This document shows positions 17,286 to 26,351 of a DNA stretch of 35,000 nucleotides, piece after piece. The stretch is from Bartonella sp. TP (GTDB taxonomy: Bacteria; Pseudomonadota; Alphaproteobacteria; Rhizobiales; Rhizobiaceae), in contig NZ_CP129002.1 of the NCBI RefSeq assembly GCF_030406085.1, positions 760,774-795,773 on the forward strand, written 5' to 3'. Every line of letters begins with the position of its first letter. The stretch's first letter is position 1. The translations under genes and the position numbers were made by a program. A model generated the notes under the pieces. It worked only from the letters and a program-made list of their open reading frames with translations. It ran no database searches and had not been told where the DNA came from.

Positions 17286-17942
17286 TTATTTTTTATTATA
17301 GTTTAACATGTTAGTTAGCTTATTCCCAACAAGTTGTACCAATATATTGAGTAATACCATAATTATAATTACTGCGGTCATTATTTTAGGTTCATATCTT
17401 TGATAACCAAAGCGTATTGCCATGTCTCCTAGGCCACCGCCGCCAAGATATCCTGCTAATGAAGTGGCACTTAATATGGAAATAACTAGGATAGTAAAGC
17501 TACTGGTTAGATTGCCGTATGATTCTGGAAGAATTACATAAAATAAGATTTGCCATGGTTTTGCGCCCATAGCATTTGTAGCATGTATAAGACTTTTTTC
17601 TACATTATGGAAAGCTAATTGTGCCATACGTGCATAAAAAGGTGTAGCCGTGATGGATAAAATAAATATTACAGCTGCTAGTCCTGTGCCGCGTCCTACA
17701 ATGATTCTAGTAATAGGTAAAAGATAAAATGCTAATATTATAAAAGGTATAGCACGCCATGCATCTATAATTGCGCTTAAAATTTGATATAAAAAAACGT
17801 TGGGTTTAAGGCTTTTGGGAGCGCTTATAAAAAGTAAAATACCTAAGATTAGTCCTAGAAAAAAACTAAATATAGAAGACAGAGCAGTCATTGCTATGGT
17901 TTGTATTGTGGAGTCTAAAAGCGTTTTGTATAATGTTGGCAC
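17286..17942 (-). CDS. metI: Methionine ABC transporter permease MetI
   Basis: This 218-aa integral membrane protein with about five segments is the permease dimer subunit of the D/L-methionine importer MetNIQ in the inner membrane. The inner loop ATNAMGAKPWQILFYVILPES (about 124-144) is the EAA motif that docks on the MetN ATPase, and LAGYLGGGGLGDMAIRFGYQRY is typical of MetI. The start is GTG at 17942, with AGGAAC upstream. It is the last gene of asd-metQ-metN-metI, 12 bp after metN. No strong terminator follows; only an AT-only 8-bp inverted repeat (17278-17285/17294-17301) straddles its stop. Confidence 0.93.
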   Translation of the reverse strand: MPTLYKTLLDSTIQTIAMTALSSIFSFFLGLILGILLFISAPKSLKPNVFLYQILSAIIDAWRAIPFIILAFYLLPITRIIVGRGTGLAAVIFILSITATPFYARMAQLAFHNVEKSLIHATNAMGAKPWQILFYVILPESYGNLTSSFTILVISILSATSLAGYLGGGGLGDMAIRFGYQRYEPKIMTAVIIIMVLLNILVQLVGNKLTNMLNYNKK

Positions 17943-17954
17943 TATATCACGTTC

Positions 17955-19028
17955 CTATGGTTGCTCGATATATCCTAAAATTTCATAATAGCTGGCTATT
18001 TTCTTTAAATAATCTGTAACTTGATACAATTTTGTTGGATCTTTCGCAGAGATAGCTAGAAATAATCTAGCTATAGCTTCTTTGCCCACTGTGTCGACGT
18101 TTCCGTGTAATATAAAAGGGGCTTTAGAAGTTAGTTTTTCTATAACGCTTAAGAAAGGTGAAATTGCAGCTGTTCCAGCTAAATTTAATTCTATTATTGC
18201 ATAGGCTCCTTGGTCTTTTAATTGTGTTTTATAATGCATTGGCAGCTGTGGAGTAACTAATTTAAGCATGGCGATTGTTGCTTGATCTTGCGGTGAAGAA
18301 AAAATATCTTTTGTGTACCCTTGTTCTACAACCGTGCCTTTGTCAAATACTATAACTCGTTGTGCTACGCTCTGTACCACTTCCATTTCATGGGTTATGA
18401 GTATTGTAGTAATTTTCAATTTTTTATTAATCTCGCCCAGTAGCTCAAGGATAGAGCAGGTGGTTTCTGGATCTAATGCGGATGTTGCTTCATCTGATAA
18501 CAAAACTTTTGGTGAAGTAATCAGAGCGCGGGCTATAGCCACGCGTTGTTTCTGACCCCCGGAAAGTTGATTCGGGTAAGCTTTTGCGTAAGGTTCTAGT
18601 CCGACTATGTTTAATAATTCTTGTGCTTTTTCTTTTCGTTCTTTTTTTCTTACGCCCATAAATTTTAAGGGTAGGGTAATATTATCTATAATATTTTTAG
18701 AACTTAAAAGGCAAAAATTTTGGAAAATCATACCCATATGTGTACGTAATCTCTGCCATTTTGCTTGGTCAAATCTTGTAGTATCTTGATTTTCAAAAAA
18801 TAGTTTTCCGCTTGTAATAGGGGCCAGCCCGCTTAAGCAGTTAAGCAATGTTGATTTGCCTGCACCGCTGCGGCCAATGATGCCGAGTACCTCCCCAGAG
18901 TAAATTTCAAATGATAGATTTTTTAATATCTGCTGATTATTAATAGTGCAGCAGAGATTTTCAAAACGATAAAGTGGTAAAGTTGTTTGCGCAGCTAGGG
19001 TAGTAGCATTTTTTATATTTGTGAGCAT
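17955..19028 (-). CDS. metN: Methionine ABC transporter ATP-binding protein MetN
   Basis: The 357-aa ATPase of the methionine importer has Walker A GRSGAGKST (52-60), ABC signature LSGGQKQR (155-162), Walker B VLLSDEATSALDP (D179, catalytic E180) and the H-loop His in LITHEME. The C-terminal ~80 residues match the NIL domain (GNVDTVGKEAIARLFLAIS), which in E. coli MetN binds methionine and shuts transport when internal methionine is high (transinhibition). The start ATG lies 3 bp after the metQ stop, indicating translational coupling. Confidence 0.95.
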   Translation of the reverse strand: MLTNIKNATTLAAQTTLPLYRFENLCCTINNQQILKNLSFEIYSGEVLGIIGRSGAGKSTLLNCLSGLAPITSGKLFFENQDTTRFDQAKWQRLRTHMGMIFQNFCLLSSKNIIDNITLPLKFMGVRKKERKEKAQELLNIVGLEPYAKAYPNQLSGGQKQRVAIARALITSPKVLLSDEATSALDPETTCSILELLGEINKKLKITTILITHEMEVVQSVAQRVIVFDKGTVVEQGYTKDIFSSPQDQATIAMLKLVTPQLPMHYKTQLKDQGAYAIIELNLAGTAAISPFLSVIEKLTSKAPFILHGNVDTVGKEAIARLFLAISAKDPTKLYQVTDYLKKIASYYEILGYIEQP

Positions 19029-19031
19029 AAA

Positions 19032-19832
19032 TTACCAAGAAGTTGTAACGTAAGACCCATAGACTTCTTTAATTTTGGCTCGTACTTGTGGATTTTGGAA
19101 GGAAGATATAAGAGTCTTAACCCATGCCGCATCCTTGTCTTTAGCTCTTACAGCAATAATATTGTCATAGGGGTTATCTTTAGTGTCTTCTGCAGCAATG
19201 CGATCTTTGCTTAGATTTAACTTTGAACTTATTGCCCAATCAGTATTTATGACAGCTGCAGAAAAGTCACCTAACGCTCTGCCTAGCATGCCAGCGTTTA
19301 GTTCTATGAATTTTATATTTTTAGGATTTTTTGTAATATCTCCTTTGGTAGCTAGATTGTCCTTATTAATTCCTAATTCTATCAGTCCCAGTTTCGCTAG
19401 CAAGCGTAATGCGCGATCTTCGTTGGTGGGGTCGTTTGGTATACCAATTTCGCTATCGTTGTGCAAAGTTTCTATGGAGTTTATTTTATGCGAGTAAATT
19501 GCTATAGGCATAAGCATAGTGTGTCCAGCTGAAACTAAATTATAGCCGCGCTGTTTTATTTGGCTATCTAAATAAGGCTTATGTTGAAAAGCATTCGCAT
19601 CTATATCGCCATTTTCCAAGGCTTCATTTAGTAAGCTATAATCAGAAAAATGCATCAACTCTATAGGTAGGTGTTGTGTTGCTGCTATAGATTTTACTGT
19701 TTGCCAAATGTTGTTGTCGAGCCCCTCCATAATTCCTACTTTTATTACACGGTCCGTTTCAGATAATGCTGCAAAACTTGTTAGCAGCAAAAGCATAAAG
19801 CTTAAAAGGACTTTGAATAAATTATGGCGCAT
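19032..19832 (-). CDS. metQ: Methionine-binding periplasmic protein MetQ
   Basis: This 266-aa NlpA/MetQ-family substrate-binding protein delivers methionine to MetNI. It has an N-terminal signal (LFKVLLSFMLLLLTSFAALS) and then the mature start DRVIKVGIMEG; FQHKPYLDSQ and AVINTDWAISSKL are family hallmarks. No cysteine occurs at the end of the signal, so unlike E. coli MetQ it is probably a soluble periplasmic protein and not a lipoprotein. It starts 5 bp after the asd stop and is followed by metN after 3 bp, so all four genes look cotranscribed. Confidence 0.93.
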   Translation of the reverse strand: MRHNLFKVLLSFMLLLLTSFAALSETDRVIKVGIMEGLDNNIWQTVKSIAATQHLPIELMHFSDYSLLNEALENGDIDANAFQHKPYLDSQIKQRGYNLVSAGHTMLMPIAIYSHKINSIETLHNDSEIGIPNDPTNEDRALRLLAKLGLIELGINKDNLATKGDITKNPKNIKFIELNAGMLGRALGDFSAAVINTDWAISSKLNLSKDRIAAEDTKDNPYDNIIAVRAKDKDAAWVKTLISSFQNPQVRAKIKEVYGSYVTTSW

Positions 19833-19837
19833 TTTTA

Positions 19838-20869
19838 TTATCCGGTAATTTTTGGTTGTATTAAATTTTTCTCTATAAGTAACTGTGCAATTTGAACAGT
19901 ATTTAATGCGGCGCCCTTGCGTAAATTGTCAGCGGTTATCCATAATGAAAGTCCGTTTTCTACGGTTATATCTTCACGTATGCGGCTGATAAACGTAGCA
20001 TCTTCGCCTGCTGCTTCATATGGGGTGATATATCCGCCGTCTTCGTGTTTATCTATAACTTGGCAGCCTGGTGCTTCACGTAAAATTTCTCTGGCTTGAA
20101 TAGCTGAAATCGGCTTTTCAAATTCAATATTTACCGCTTCGCTATGGCCAACAAAAACAGGAACCCTTACGGCAGTTGCAGTTAGTTTAATTTTGGGGTC
20201 TAAGATTTTCTTAGTTTCTGCTACCATCTTCCACTCTTCTTTGGTCGATCCATCTTCCATAAATTGATCAATATGAGGTATTAAATTAAAAGCAATTCTT
20301 TTTGTGAATTTGTGTGATTCAATTGGGTCGGCAACAAACACCGCACGTGACTGCGCAAATAGTTCATCCATCCCAATTTTCCCAGCGCCGGAAACAGATT
20401 GGTAGGTTGCTACTACAATACGCTTGATAGTGGCAAAAGCATGCAAAGGCTTTAATGCTACTAATAATTGTACGGTAGAACAATTAGGATTCGCTATAAT
20501 GTTACGCTTACTAAAATTTTTTATCGCATCTGGATTTACTTCAGGGATTACTAGAGGTATGTCGCTGTTGTAACGCCAAGCTGCGGAATTATCAATAACT
20601 ACACAAGATTGACTAGCTATCTTAGGGGCCCAAATTTTGCTAATTTCGCCACCTGCTGACATAAGGCATATATCTGTATTTTTAAAGTCAAAATTTTCTA
20701 AGGCTTGGACCTGTAGATTTTGCTCGCCAAAAGAAACTTGGGTTCCTTGCGATTTTCTTGAGGCCAGTGCCGTAATTTGGTTGGTAGGAAATTCGCACTC
20801 GTTTAATATGTTTAGCATTTCCCGACCAACACTGCCGGTAGCTCCTACTATTGCTACATTAAATTTCAT
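19838..20869 (-). CDS. asd: Aspartate-semialdehyde dehydrogenase
   Basis: It reduces aspartyl-4-phosphate to aspartate-4-semialdehyde with NADPH, the branch point to lysine/diaminopimelate, threonine and methionine. At 343 aa it has NADP-binding VAIVGATGSVGREML (5-19), catalytic Cys130 in NPNCSTVQ, and the YQSVSGAGKIGMDEL segment. Translation starts at ATG 20869 with TAGGAG about 10 nt upstream. It is the first gene of an apparent asd-metQ-metN-metI unit. The ~80 bp in front is AT-rich with TATAAT-like words but no clear -35 box and no riboswitch that I can recognise. Confidence 0.95.
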   Translation of the reverse strand: MKFNVAIVGATGSVGREMLNILNECEFPTNQITALASRKSQGTQVSFGEQNLQVQALENFDFKNTDICLMSAGGEISKIWAPKIASQSCVVIDNSAAWRYNSDIPLVIPEVNPDAIKNFSKRNIIANPNCSTVQLLVALKPLHAFATIKRIVVATYQSVSGAGKIGMDELFAQSRAVFVADPIESHKFTKRIAFNLIPHIDQFMEDGSTKEEWKMVAETKKILDPKIKLTATAVRVPVFVGHSEAVNIEFEKPISAIQAREILREAPGCQVIDKHEDGGYITPYEAAGEDATFISRIREDITVENGLSLWITADNLRKGAALNTVQIAQLLIEKNLIQPKITG

Positions 20870-20950
20870 TCGCTTATGGCTCCTATAGCTAGCTTAACCA
20901 GGCCTATTATATAATAAATATTATAAAAAGGAAGTTTTATTTTATAACAC

Positions 20951-21616
20951 TTATTGCAAGTCTTTTGGCAGCAGGCCTTTTTGGCGTAATATCCGCCTTT
21001 GATTTAGCGCTAGAAATATGTCTATACGTTCAGCTAAATCTTCTGCTTCTAAAAGCATTTGTTGCTCTGCTGGGTCAAAGGCCGCGCTTACACATAGGCT
21101 GTTTACTAAAGTTTCGCTCGGTACATTTACAAATTTATCCATTTCTTTTGCTAATTCGTGTTCCTCTAAATTAAGGCTATTTAGGTAACTTTGAGCCATT
21201 TCTTTTATCTTTATATTATTTTCAAAGAAAGTTTCTTTTGTGAAATCTTCGAGAATTGGTTTGATAATAAAAGATTCGTAGGGATTATGTGTAGTAAGCT
21301 TTTTTAAACAATAAAAACGACATATACCTTCTAGAGCTATAGAAAGTTTGCCATCACCGATTTCCGAAAAGCTAGTTATTCTAGCTATAGTGCCCATCTC
21401 ATAAACAGCTTCACCATTGCTTGTTGGATTTATTTGTAACGTGCCTAACAAACTATTTGTTTTTAAAGCGTCTTCTATTAATTTTAGATGCTTTGTTGTA
21501 TGAATTATTAACGGCACATAAGTTTGAGGCAAAATTAATATAGATTTAGCTATAATAACAGACAGTGCGTCCGGCAAATCTAGTGCTTTATTATATTCGA
21601 TATTTCCGGCCTTCAT
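20951..21616 (-). CDS. Lon-substrate-binding-domain protein (LON/PUA-like), divergent
   Basis: This is a stand-alone Lon N-terminal (LON_substr_bdg) domain protein of ~221 aa without protease or ATPase domains, a type common in alphaproteobacteria with unknown role. The start was moved to the internal ATG 21616 because homologues I recall begin M(H/Q)VGNAxY...DLPExIPVFPLxGALLLP, and here MKAGNIEYNKALDLPDALSV aligns to that; the 33 residues before it in the open frame have no such match. AAGG lies upstream. The usually conserved FPLxGALLLPR has become IIAKSILILPQ, so this copy is unusually diverged. The middle TIARITSFSEIGDGKLSIAL and the C-terminal LLEAEDLAERIDIF / ILRQKGLLPKDLQ keep the family pattern. 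Confidence 0.8.
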   Translation of the reverse strand: MKAGNIEYNKALDLPDALSVIIAKSILILPQTYVPLIIHTTKHLKLIEDALKTNSLLGTLQINPTSNGEAVYEMGTIARITSFSEIGDGKLSIALEGICRFYCLKKLTTHNPYESFIIKPILEDFTKETFFENNIKIKEMAQSYLNSLNLEEHELAKEMDKFVNVPSETLVNSLCVSAAFDPAEQQMLLEAEDLAERIDIFLALNQRRILRQKGLLPKDLQ

Positions 21617-21951
21617 GCATAACCTTGTTGTTAAGAGGATCTTATTGTTATGAGTTAATAGATATATAAATAAGTCAAATCCGAGATTATAAAAGGGAGA
21701 AGTAACTAAAAGCATGCATTTGATTCTTTTGGCATCTATCTGTGGTGTTGCTTGCTATCGGTTAATTGATTTTGCGGGTAATAATATTTTGCGGTGCTTT
21801 GTTTTGTTAGGGATTAATTTATTGGTGGATAACTTTTTTATCCCTTTGTTAGGCGCGTTTTTGTTGTGTTGTCGCAAGGTAAATAGCTGCGTGCGATTAA
21901 TGTTAAAAATCTTTGGCTGATCTCTTTAACTTTAAATTATTTAAGAGTATT
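21617..21951. other. ~335 bp intergenic region between divergent LON-domain gene and gcvT
   Basis: Divergent promoters for the minus-strand LON gene and the plus-strand gcv operon must lie here, but no box pair stands out. I looked for a glycine riboswitch, common ahead of gcvT, and did not find its paired aptamer cores. A weak hairpin GGATAA/TTATCC lies near 21837-21853. A 68-codon frame at 21714-21920 with a distant GGGAGA upstream is probably not a gene. Confidence 0.5.
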
Positions 21952-23103
21952 ATGACCAAAAATAATAAAGGGGAACAATCGAGTATGAATGAAGAAGACA
22001 CGCGGCACAATGTTGCCGATCTATTTCTGAAAAATTTGCATGAGGAGGCAGGAGCTAAGTTTGTAGTTTTTGCTAATACAAATATGCCTATTTTTTATCC
22101 ATTAGGTATGGTGAAAGAGCATTTACACACGCGTAGCAAGGCTGGGGTATTTGATATTTCACATATGAAAATGCTGTTATTAGAAGGTCCAGAGGCAAAT
22201 GAAGCTATAAATCGCTGTTTGCCTATAGCACCAGCCAGCATGATTATAGGTAGATGCCAGTATAGTTTTTTGTTGAATGATAGCGGTGGAATTATAGATG
22301 ATCTGATATTAACTAAATTAGCAGAAAATCGTTATATTTTGACAGTGAATGCTGCGAATTGGCAACTTGACTTACAAACTATCTTGGCAGAAATTACGGA
22401 AGTAAAATCTGTTTCGGTAACAGCCCTAGAGCGGGTAATTTTGGCAGTACAGGGGCCAAAAGCTGCTGAAGTTATGTCAGATCTTGGTTTCGAAAAAGCT
22501 ACACATCTTGCTTTTATGTCTGCTTATGAGCCGCAAAAGGATTGGTTAATTACTCGCTCTGGCTACACTGGGGAAGATGGTTTTGAAATCGCAATTCCCC
22601 ATAGCGAAGCTAAAGTCTTTGCAATTAAACTTATTAATCATTCGGAAACAGCTTGGATTGGGCTGGCCGCTCGGGATAGCTTACGTTTAGAGGCCGGACT
22701 ATGTTTACATGGTCAGGATATTACAGAACAAATTAACCCCGTAGAAGCTGGATTGCTGTGGGCTGTGCCAAAGGCGCTGCGTGAGCACGGGAGCTTTAAA
22801 GGTGCTGCCGCTTTGCGCATTGTTTTGCAAGCCAAGCCAAAAAAGCAGAGATGTGGATTTAGCGTGGTTGGGCGGCAGCCAGTGCGCGCTGGCGCCAAAA
22901 TAATTGATGCAGGGGGGGAAATAATTGGAGAAGTTACCTCAGGTTGTTTTGCTCCTACTGTTGACGCTGCAATTGCTATGGGTTATTTAAGTGTAGCTCA
23001 TCATGTAACTTCATCAGAAACTATATATGCGCAGCAAAGAGGGAAAAATATAGAAATCAAGGTACAAAAATTGCCGTTTGTACCACATAATTACCATAAA
23101 TAG
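21952..23103 (+). CDS. gcvT: Glycine cleavage system T protein (aminomethyltransferase)
   Basis: It transfers the methylene group from the H-protein aminomethyl-lipoyl arm to tetrahydrofolate, releasing ammonia and giving 5,10-methylene-THF. The folate-binding regions are visible: SKAGVFDISHMKML, the FLLNDSGGIIDDLILTK segment with the key Asp, and the C-terminal RSGYTGEDGFEIAIP, ARDSLRLEAGLCLHGQDI and MGYLSVAHH. ATG 21952 (AAGAG 4-5 nt upstream, 383 aa) is preferred over the TTG at 21913; ATG 21985 with GGGGA upstream is also possible, because the first ~25 residues look poorly conserved. The usual GWxMPxxY near the N-terminus is changed to TNMPIFYPLG. It leads the gcvT-gcvH-gcvP-fpr cluster, 11 bp before gcvH. 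Confidence 0.93.
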   Translation: MTKNNKGEQSSMNEEDTRHNVADLFLKNLHEEAGAKFVVFANTNMPIFYPLGMVKEHLHTRSKAGVFDISHMKMLLLEGPEANEAINRCLPIAPASMIIGRCQYSFLLNDSGGIIDDLILTKLAENRYILTVNAANWQLDLQTILAEITEVKSVSVTALERVILAVQGPKAAEVMSDLGFEKATHLAFMSAYEPQKDWLITRSGYTGEDGFEIAIPHSEAKVFAIKLINHSETAWIGLAARDSLRLEAGLCLHGQDITEQINPVEAGLLWAVPKALREHGSFKGAAALRIVLQAKPKKQRCGFSVVGRQPVRAGAKIIDAGGEIIGEVTSGCFAPTVDAAIAMGYLSVAHHVTSSETIYAQQRGKNIEIKVQKLPFVPHNYHK

Positions 23104-23114
23104 AGGGACGTTTT

Positions 23115-23480
23115 ATGTCAAAAATTTATTATACAAAAGATCACGAATGGGTAAGTATAGAAGGCGATATAGCTACTATAGGTATAACTTCATATGCACA
23201 AGAGCAATTAGGAGACTTAGTATTTATAGACCTGCCGGATTTAGGAAAGCAAGTAGAGCGCGGTGATGCTGTAGTGGTGGTGGAATCTGTTAAGGCTGCT
23301 TCAGACGTTTATGCGCCATTAAGCGGTAAAATCGTTGCCGTGAACGAAGAGCTAGACGCAAACCCAGCTCTAGTGAATGAAGCTCCAGAGCATCAAGGTT
23401 GGCTTTGGCAGATGCAAATAGGTAATTTGGATGAGCAAAAAGACTTACTAACTAGTGAGGCATATAAACAATTATTGTAA
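23115..23480 (+). CDS. gcvH: Glycine cleavage system H protein
   Basis: The 121-aa lipoyl carrier shuttles the aminomethyl group between P, T and L proteins. The lipoylation site is K60 in VVVVESVKAASDVYAP, and the N-terminal YTKDHEWVSIEGDIATIGIT and C-terminal GWLWQMQI are classic. GAGGGACG lies 5-6 nt before the ATG. It sits between gcvT and gcvP in the operon. It could also act as a lipoyl donor, as GcvH does in some bacteria, but the sequence does not show that. Confidence 0.97.
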   Translation: MSKIYYTKDHEWVSIEGDIATIGITSYAQEQLGDLVFIDLPDLGKQVERGDAVVVVESVKAASDVYAPLSGKIVAVNEELDANPALVNEAPEHQGWLWQMQIGNLDEQKDLLTSEAYKQLL

Positions 23481-23519
23481 TAACCAGCCTTTTTAATTGA
23501 TTTAGTACAGGATTTAGAT

Positions 23520-26348
23520 ATGAAGCAGCAATCATTATTTTATCAACGGCATATCGGTCTGACTCCAGAAGCTATAGAAGATATGCTTACCATTGTTGGT
23601 GCTAACTCTTTGGATGATTTATGTGTAAAAGCCATGCCAGAGAATATATTAGCCAAGGAAGAATTAGAGCTGCCATCGCCTCTTTCTGAAAATGAAGCTT
23701 TGAATGTTATTGGCACAATTATAGAAAAAAATAAACTACATAAGAGCTTTATAGGTCAAGGATATCATGGTACTTTTACGCCTAGTGTTATTTTACGTAA
23801 TTTATTTGAGAATCCAGCTTGGTACACTGCTTATACGCCTTATCAAGCTGAAATTAGCCAGGGGCGCTTAGAGTTATTATTTAATTTTCAAACATTGGTT
23901 AGTGATCTTACAGGATTACCAGTGGCCAATGCCTCGCTTTTAGACGAAGGCACGGCAATTGCTGAGGCTTGTGATATGTCTGTTAGGTTTTTTAAAGGTA
24001 ATCGTAATAAGGTTGCTTTAGCCGCAGACTTGCATCCACAGAATTTAGATGTATTAAAGACCAGGGTTTCTACCAAAGAGTATGAATTAGTAGTGTTAGA
24101 TGCTGATGCCACTTTAACTACCGATTTTGCTGCTCTTGTTTTACCTCTTCTTGATACTCACGGAGTGATGCATGATTATAGTGCGTTAATAGATCAAGCA
24201 AAATCACGTGGAATATTGGTGATTTTGGTCGCTGATCCTCTGGCTCTTTGTTTGCTTAAACCAGTAAAAGATATGGGGGCGGATATTGCCGTAGGGTCTA
24301 TGCAGCGTTTTGGTGTGCCTATGGGATTTGGTGGGCCGCATGCCGCCTATATTTCTACCACGGAAGCGCTAACTCGTTTATTGCCTGGGCGTATTGTTGG
24401 GCTTTCAAGTGATCGAGAAGGGCGACCCGCTTATAGGTTGGCTTTGCAGACACGTGAGCAGCATATTAGGCGCGATAAAGCTACTTCTAATATTTGTACG
24501 TCACAAGTATTGTTGGCTAATATGGCCGCTGCATTTGCTATATGGCATGGCGGAAAAGGCTTGCAAGCGATTGCTGAACAGGTTCATAGATTGGCTAGTA
24601 TTTTTGCTGCATCTTGCAAGGCAGCTGGACTAGAACTTTTGGGCAAGAAATTTTTTGATTGTGTAACCGTAATTGTTAAAAATCAAGCGCGGGTTTTACA
24701 GCGGCAGGCATATGAAAAAGGTATTTTGTTGAGAGCTGTTGATGATAACTTATTATCTATAAATTTTGATGAATTATCTAGCTTGAGTGATGTGGAAGAG
24801 CTATGTGATTTATTCGGCATCCAAGTTGTGGTTGATAATAATAAGATGCCTACAGTCTTGTATGAAGAAGATTTGCGCCGTACGGTATTATTGCCGCATA
24901 AGGCTTTTAACATGATTTTTTCTGAAACGCAGATGATGCGCTTTTTGCGTAGTCTTAGCGATAAAGACCTTGCGCTTGATAGAGCTATGATACCTTTGGG
25001 TTCTTGTACTATGAAATTAAATGCAGCTGCTGAGCTGCATCCTCTGAGTAACCCCAAATTAAGTCAAATACATCCTTTCGCGCCAGCTGCGGATAGTCAT
25101 GGATATTTGCAATTAATTACAGAGCTAGAGGCTTATTTGTGCTCTATAACTGGGTTCAAGAAAATATCCTTTCAACCAAATTCTGGCGCTCAGGGGGAGT
25201 ATGCAGGATTATTAGCTATTCGGCGTTATTTTCTTAGCATAGGCCAAACTAACCGTAATATTTGTTTGATTCCAGCTTCGGCTCATGGCACAAATCCAGC
25301 TTCTGCACATATGGCGGGTATGGAAGTTGTGGTTGTTAAATGCAATGCACAAGGCGATATAGATCTTGAGGACTTACAGATTAAAGCTAAATCACATAGC
25401 AATAATCTAGCTGCGTTAATGATAACTTACCCTTCAACTCATGGAGTATACGAAGAAGATGTTGTAAAGATCTGCGAGGTTATTCACAATTATGGCGGTC
25501 AGGTGTATTTTGACGGCGCAAATCTTAATGCTTTAGTTGGCTTGGCTCGGCCTTTTGATATAGGCGCTGATGTTTGCCATATAAATTTACATAAAACGTT
25601 TGCTATACCTCATGGCGGCGGTGGGCCAGGAATGGGGCCTATTGGGGTTGCAAAACATTTGGTACCATTTCTTCCGGGGCATGTAAGTGGCCATAAGCCA
25701 GCTTTTGCAGTTTCCAGTGCGCCTTATGGTAGTGCTTCTATATTGGTTATTTCTTGGATGTATATTCGGCTTATGGGTGCGGAGGGACTTAAAAAAGCTA
25801 CGCAATGTGCTATATTAAGCGCTAACTATATCGCAAAAACTTTAGAAAAACATGGGTATAACGTATTATATAAAGGAAAACATGGGTTGGTTGCTCATGA
25901 ATGCATTTTAGATATTCGTTTGCTTAAAAATGCTTTTAATATTGATGTAGAAGATATTGCCAAGAGGTTAATTGATTATGGTTTTCATTCGCCGACTATG
26001 TCTTTTCCGGTATCTGGTACTTTGATGATAGAGCCTACTGAATCTGAACCTTTAGAAGAGTTAAATCGTTTTTGTGAGGCGATGCGTGCTATTTATGTAG
26101 AGGCGCAGCAAGTTGCAGATGGGGTTTGGCTTCGTGATGACAATCCGTTAATAAATGCGCCACATACGCTAGCTGATGCTTTGAATAACAACTGGAATCA
26201 TTGCTATAGTAGAGAAGAGGCTTGCTTTCCTACAGGAATAGAAGCAAATAATAGTAAATATTTCTCGCCTGTCGGTAGAATAGATAACGTAGCTGGTGAC
26301 AGAAACTTAGTGTGTAGCTGTCCGCCAATGAGTGAATATGAAGGTTAA
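23520..26348 (+). CDS. gcvP: Glycine dehydrogenase (decarboxylating), P protein
   Basis: This PLP enzyme decarboxylates glycine and loads the aminomethyl group onto GcvH. It is the fused single-chain form (942 aa; E. coli 957), not the split GcvPA/GcvPB type. The N-terminal half has [17 protein letters not shown] and [14 protein letters not shown]; the C-terminal half has [25 protein letters not shown] and the glycine-rich loop [13 protein letters not shown]. The PLP Schiff-base lysine is K692 ([13 protein letters not shown]). CAGGA sits 7-8 nt before ATG 23520. No loss of key residues is seen, so glycine cleavage should work if lpd and lipoate ligation exist elsewhere. Confidence 0.97.
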   Translation: MKQQSLFYQRHIGLTPEAIEDMLTIVGANSLDDLCVKAMPENILAKEELELPSPLSENEALNVIGTIIEKNKLHKSFIGQGYHGTFTPSVILRNLFENPAWYTAYTPYQAEISQGRLELLFNFQTLVSDLTGLPVANASLLDEGTAIAEACDMSVRFFKGNRNKVALAADLHPQNLDVLKTRVSTKEYELVVLDADATLTTDFAALVLPLLDTHGVMHDYSALIDQAKSRGILVILVADPLALCLLKPVKDMGADIAVGSMQRFGVPMGFGGPHAAYISTTEALTRLLPGRIVGLSSDREGRPAYRLALQTREQHIRRDKATSNICTSQVLLANMAAAFAIWHGGKGLQAIAEQVHRLASIFAASCKAAGLELLGKKFFDCVTVIVKNQARVLQRQAYEKGILLRAVDDNLLSINFDELSSLSDVEELCDLFGIQVVVDNNKMPTVLYEEDLRRTVLLPHKAFNMIFSETQMMRFLRSLSDKDLALDRAMIPLGSCTMKLNAAAELHPLSNPKLSQIHPFAPAADSHGYLQLITELEAYLCSITGFKKISFQPNSGAQGEYAGLLAIRRYFLSIGQTNRNICLIPASAHGTNPASAHMAGMEVVVVKCNAQGDIDLEDLQIKAKSHSNNLAALMITYPSTHGVYEEDVVKICEVIHNYGGQVYFDGANLNALVGLARPFDIGADVCHINLHKTFAIPHGGGGPGMGPIGVAKHLVPFLPGHVSGHKPAFAVSSAPYGSASILVISWMYIRLMGAEGLKKATQCAILSANYIAKTLEKHGYNVLYKGKHGLVAHECILDIRLLKNAFNIDVEDIAKRLIDYGFHSPTMSFPVSGTLMIEPTESEPLEELNRFCEAMRAIYVEAQQVADGVWLRDDNPLINAPHTLADALNNNWNHCYSREEACFPTGIEANNSKYFSPVGRIDNVAGDRNLVCSCPPMSEYEG

Positions 26349-26351
26349 GTT

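Noticed and set aside
17278-17301. Inverted repeat CTATAATA/TATTATAG at the metI stop as terminator
   Set aside because: The stem is nearly all A/T, lies across the stop codon and has no T-run on the minus strand; it is too weak to call.
20870-20950. SAM riboswitch before asd-metQNI
   Set aside because: Only about 80 bp of AT-rich sequence is available and I see no conserved SAM aptamer core.
21714-21920. 68-codon hydrophobic, Cys-rich frame ahead of gcvT
   Set aside because: The Shine-Dalgarno-like GGGAGA is too far from the ATG, the composition (five Cys) is odd, it resembles nothing I know, and it fills a region expected to hold divergent promoters.
21721-21951. Glycine riboswitch before gcvT
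   Set aside because: Expected from biology, but the paired conserved aptamer cores are not recognisable; only a lone GGGAGA occurs.
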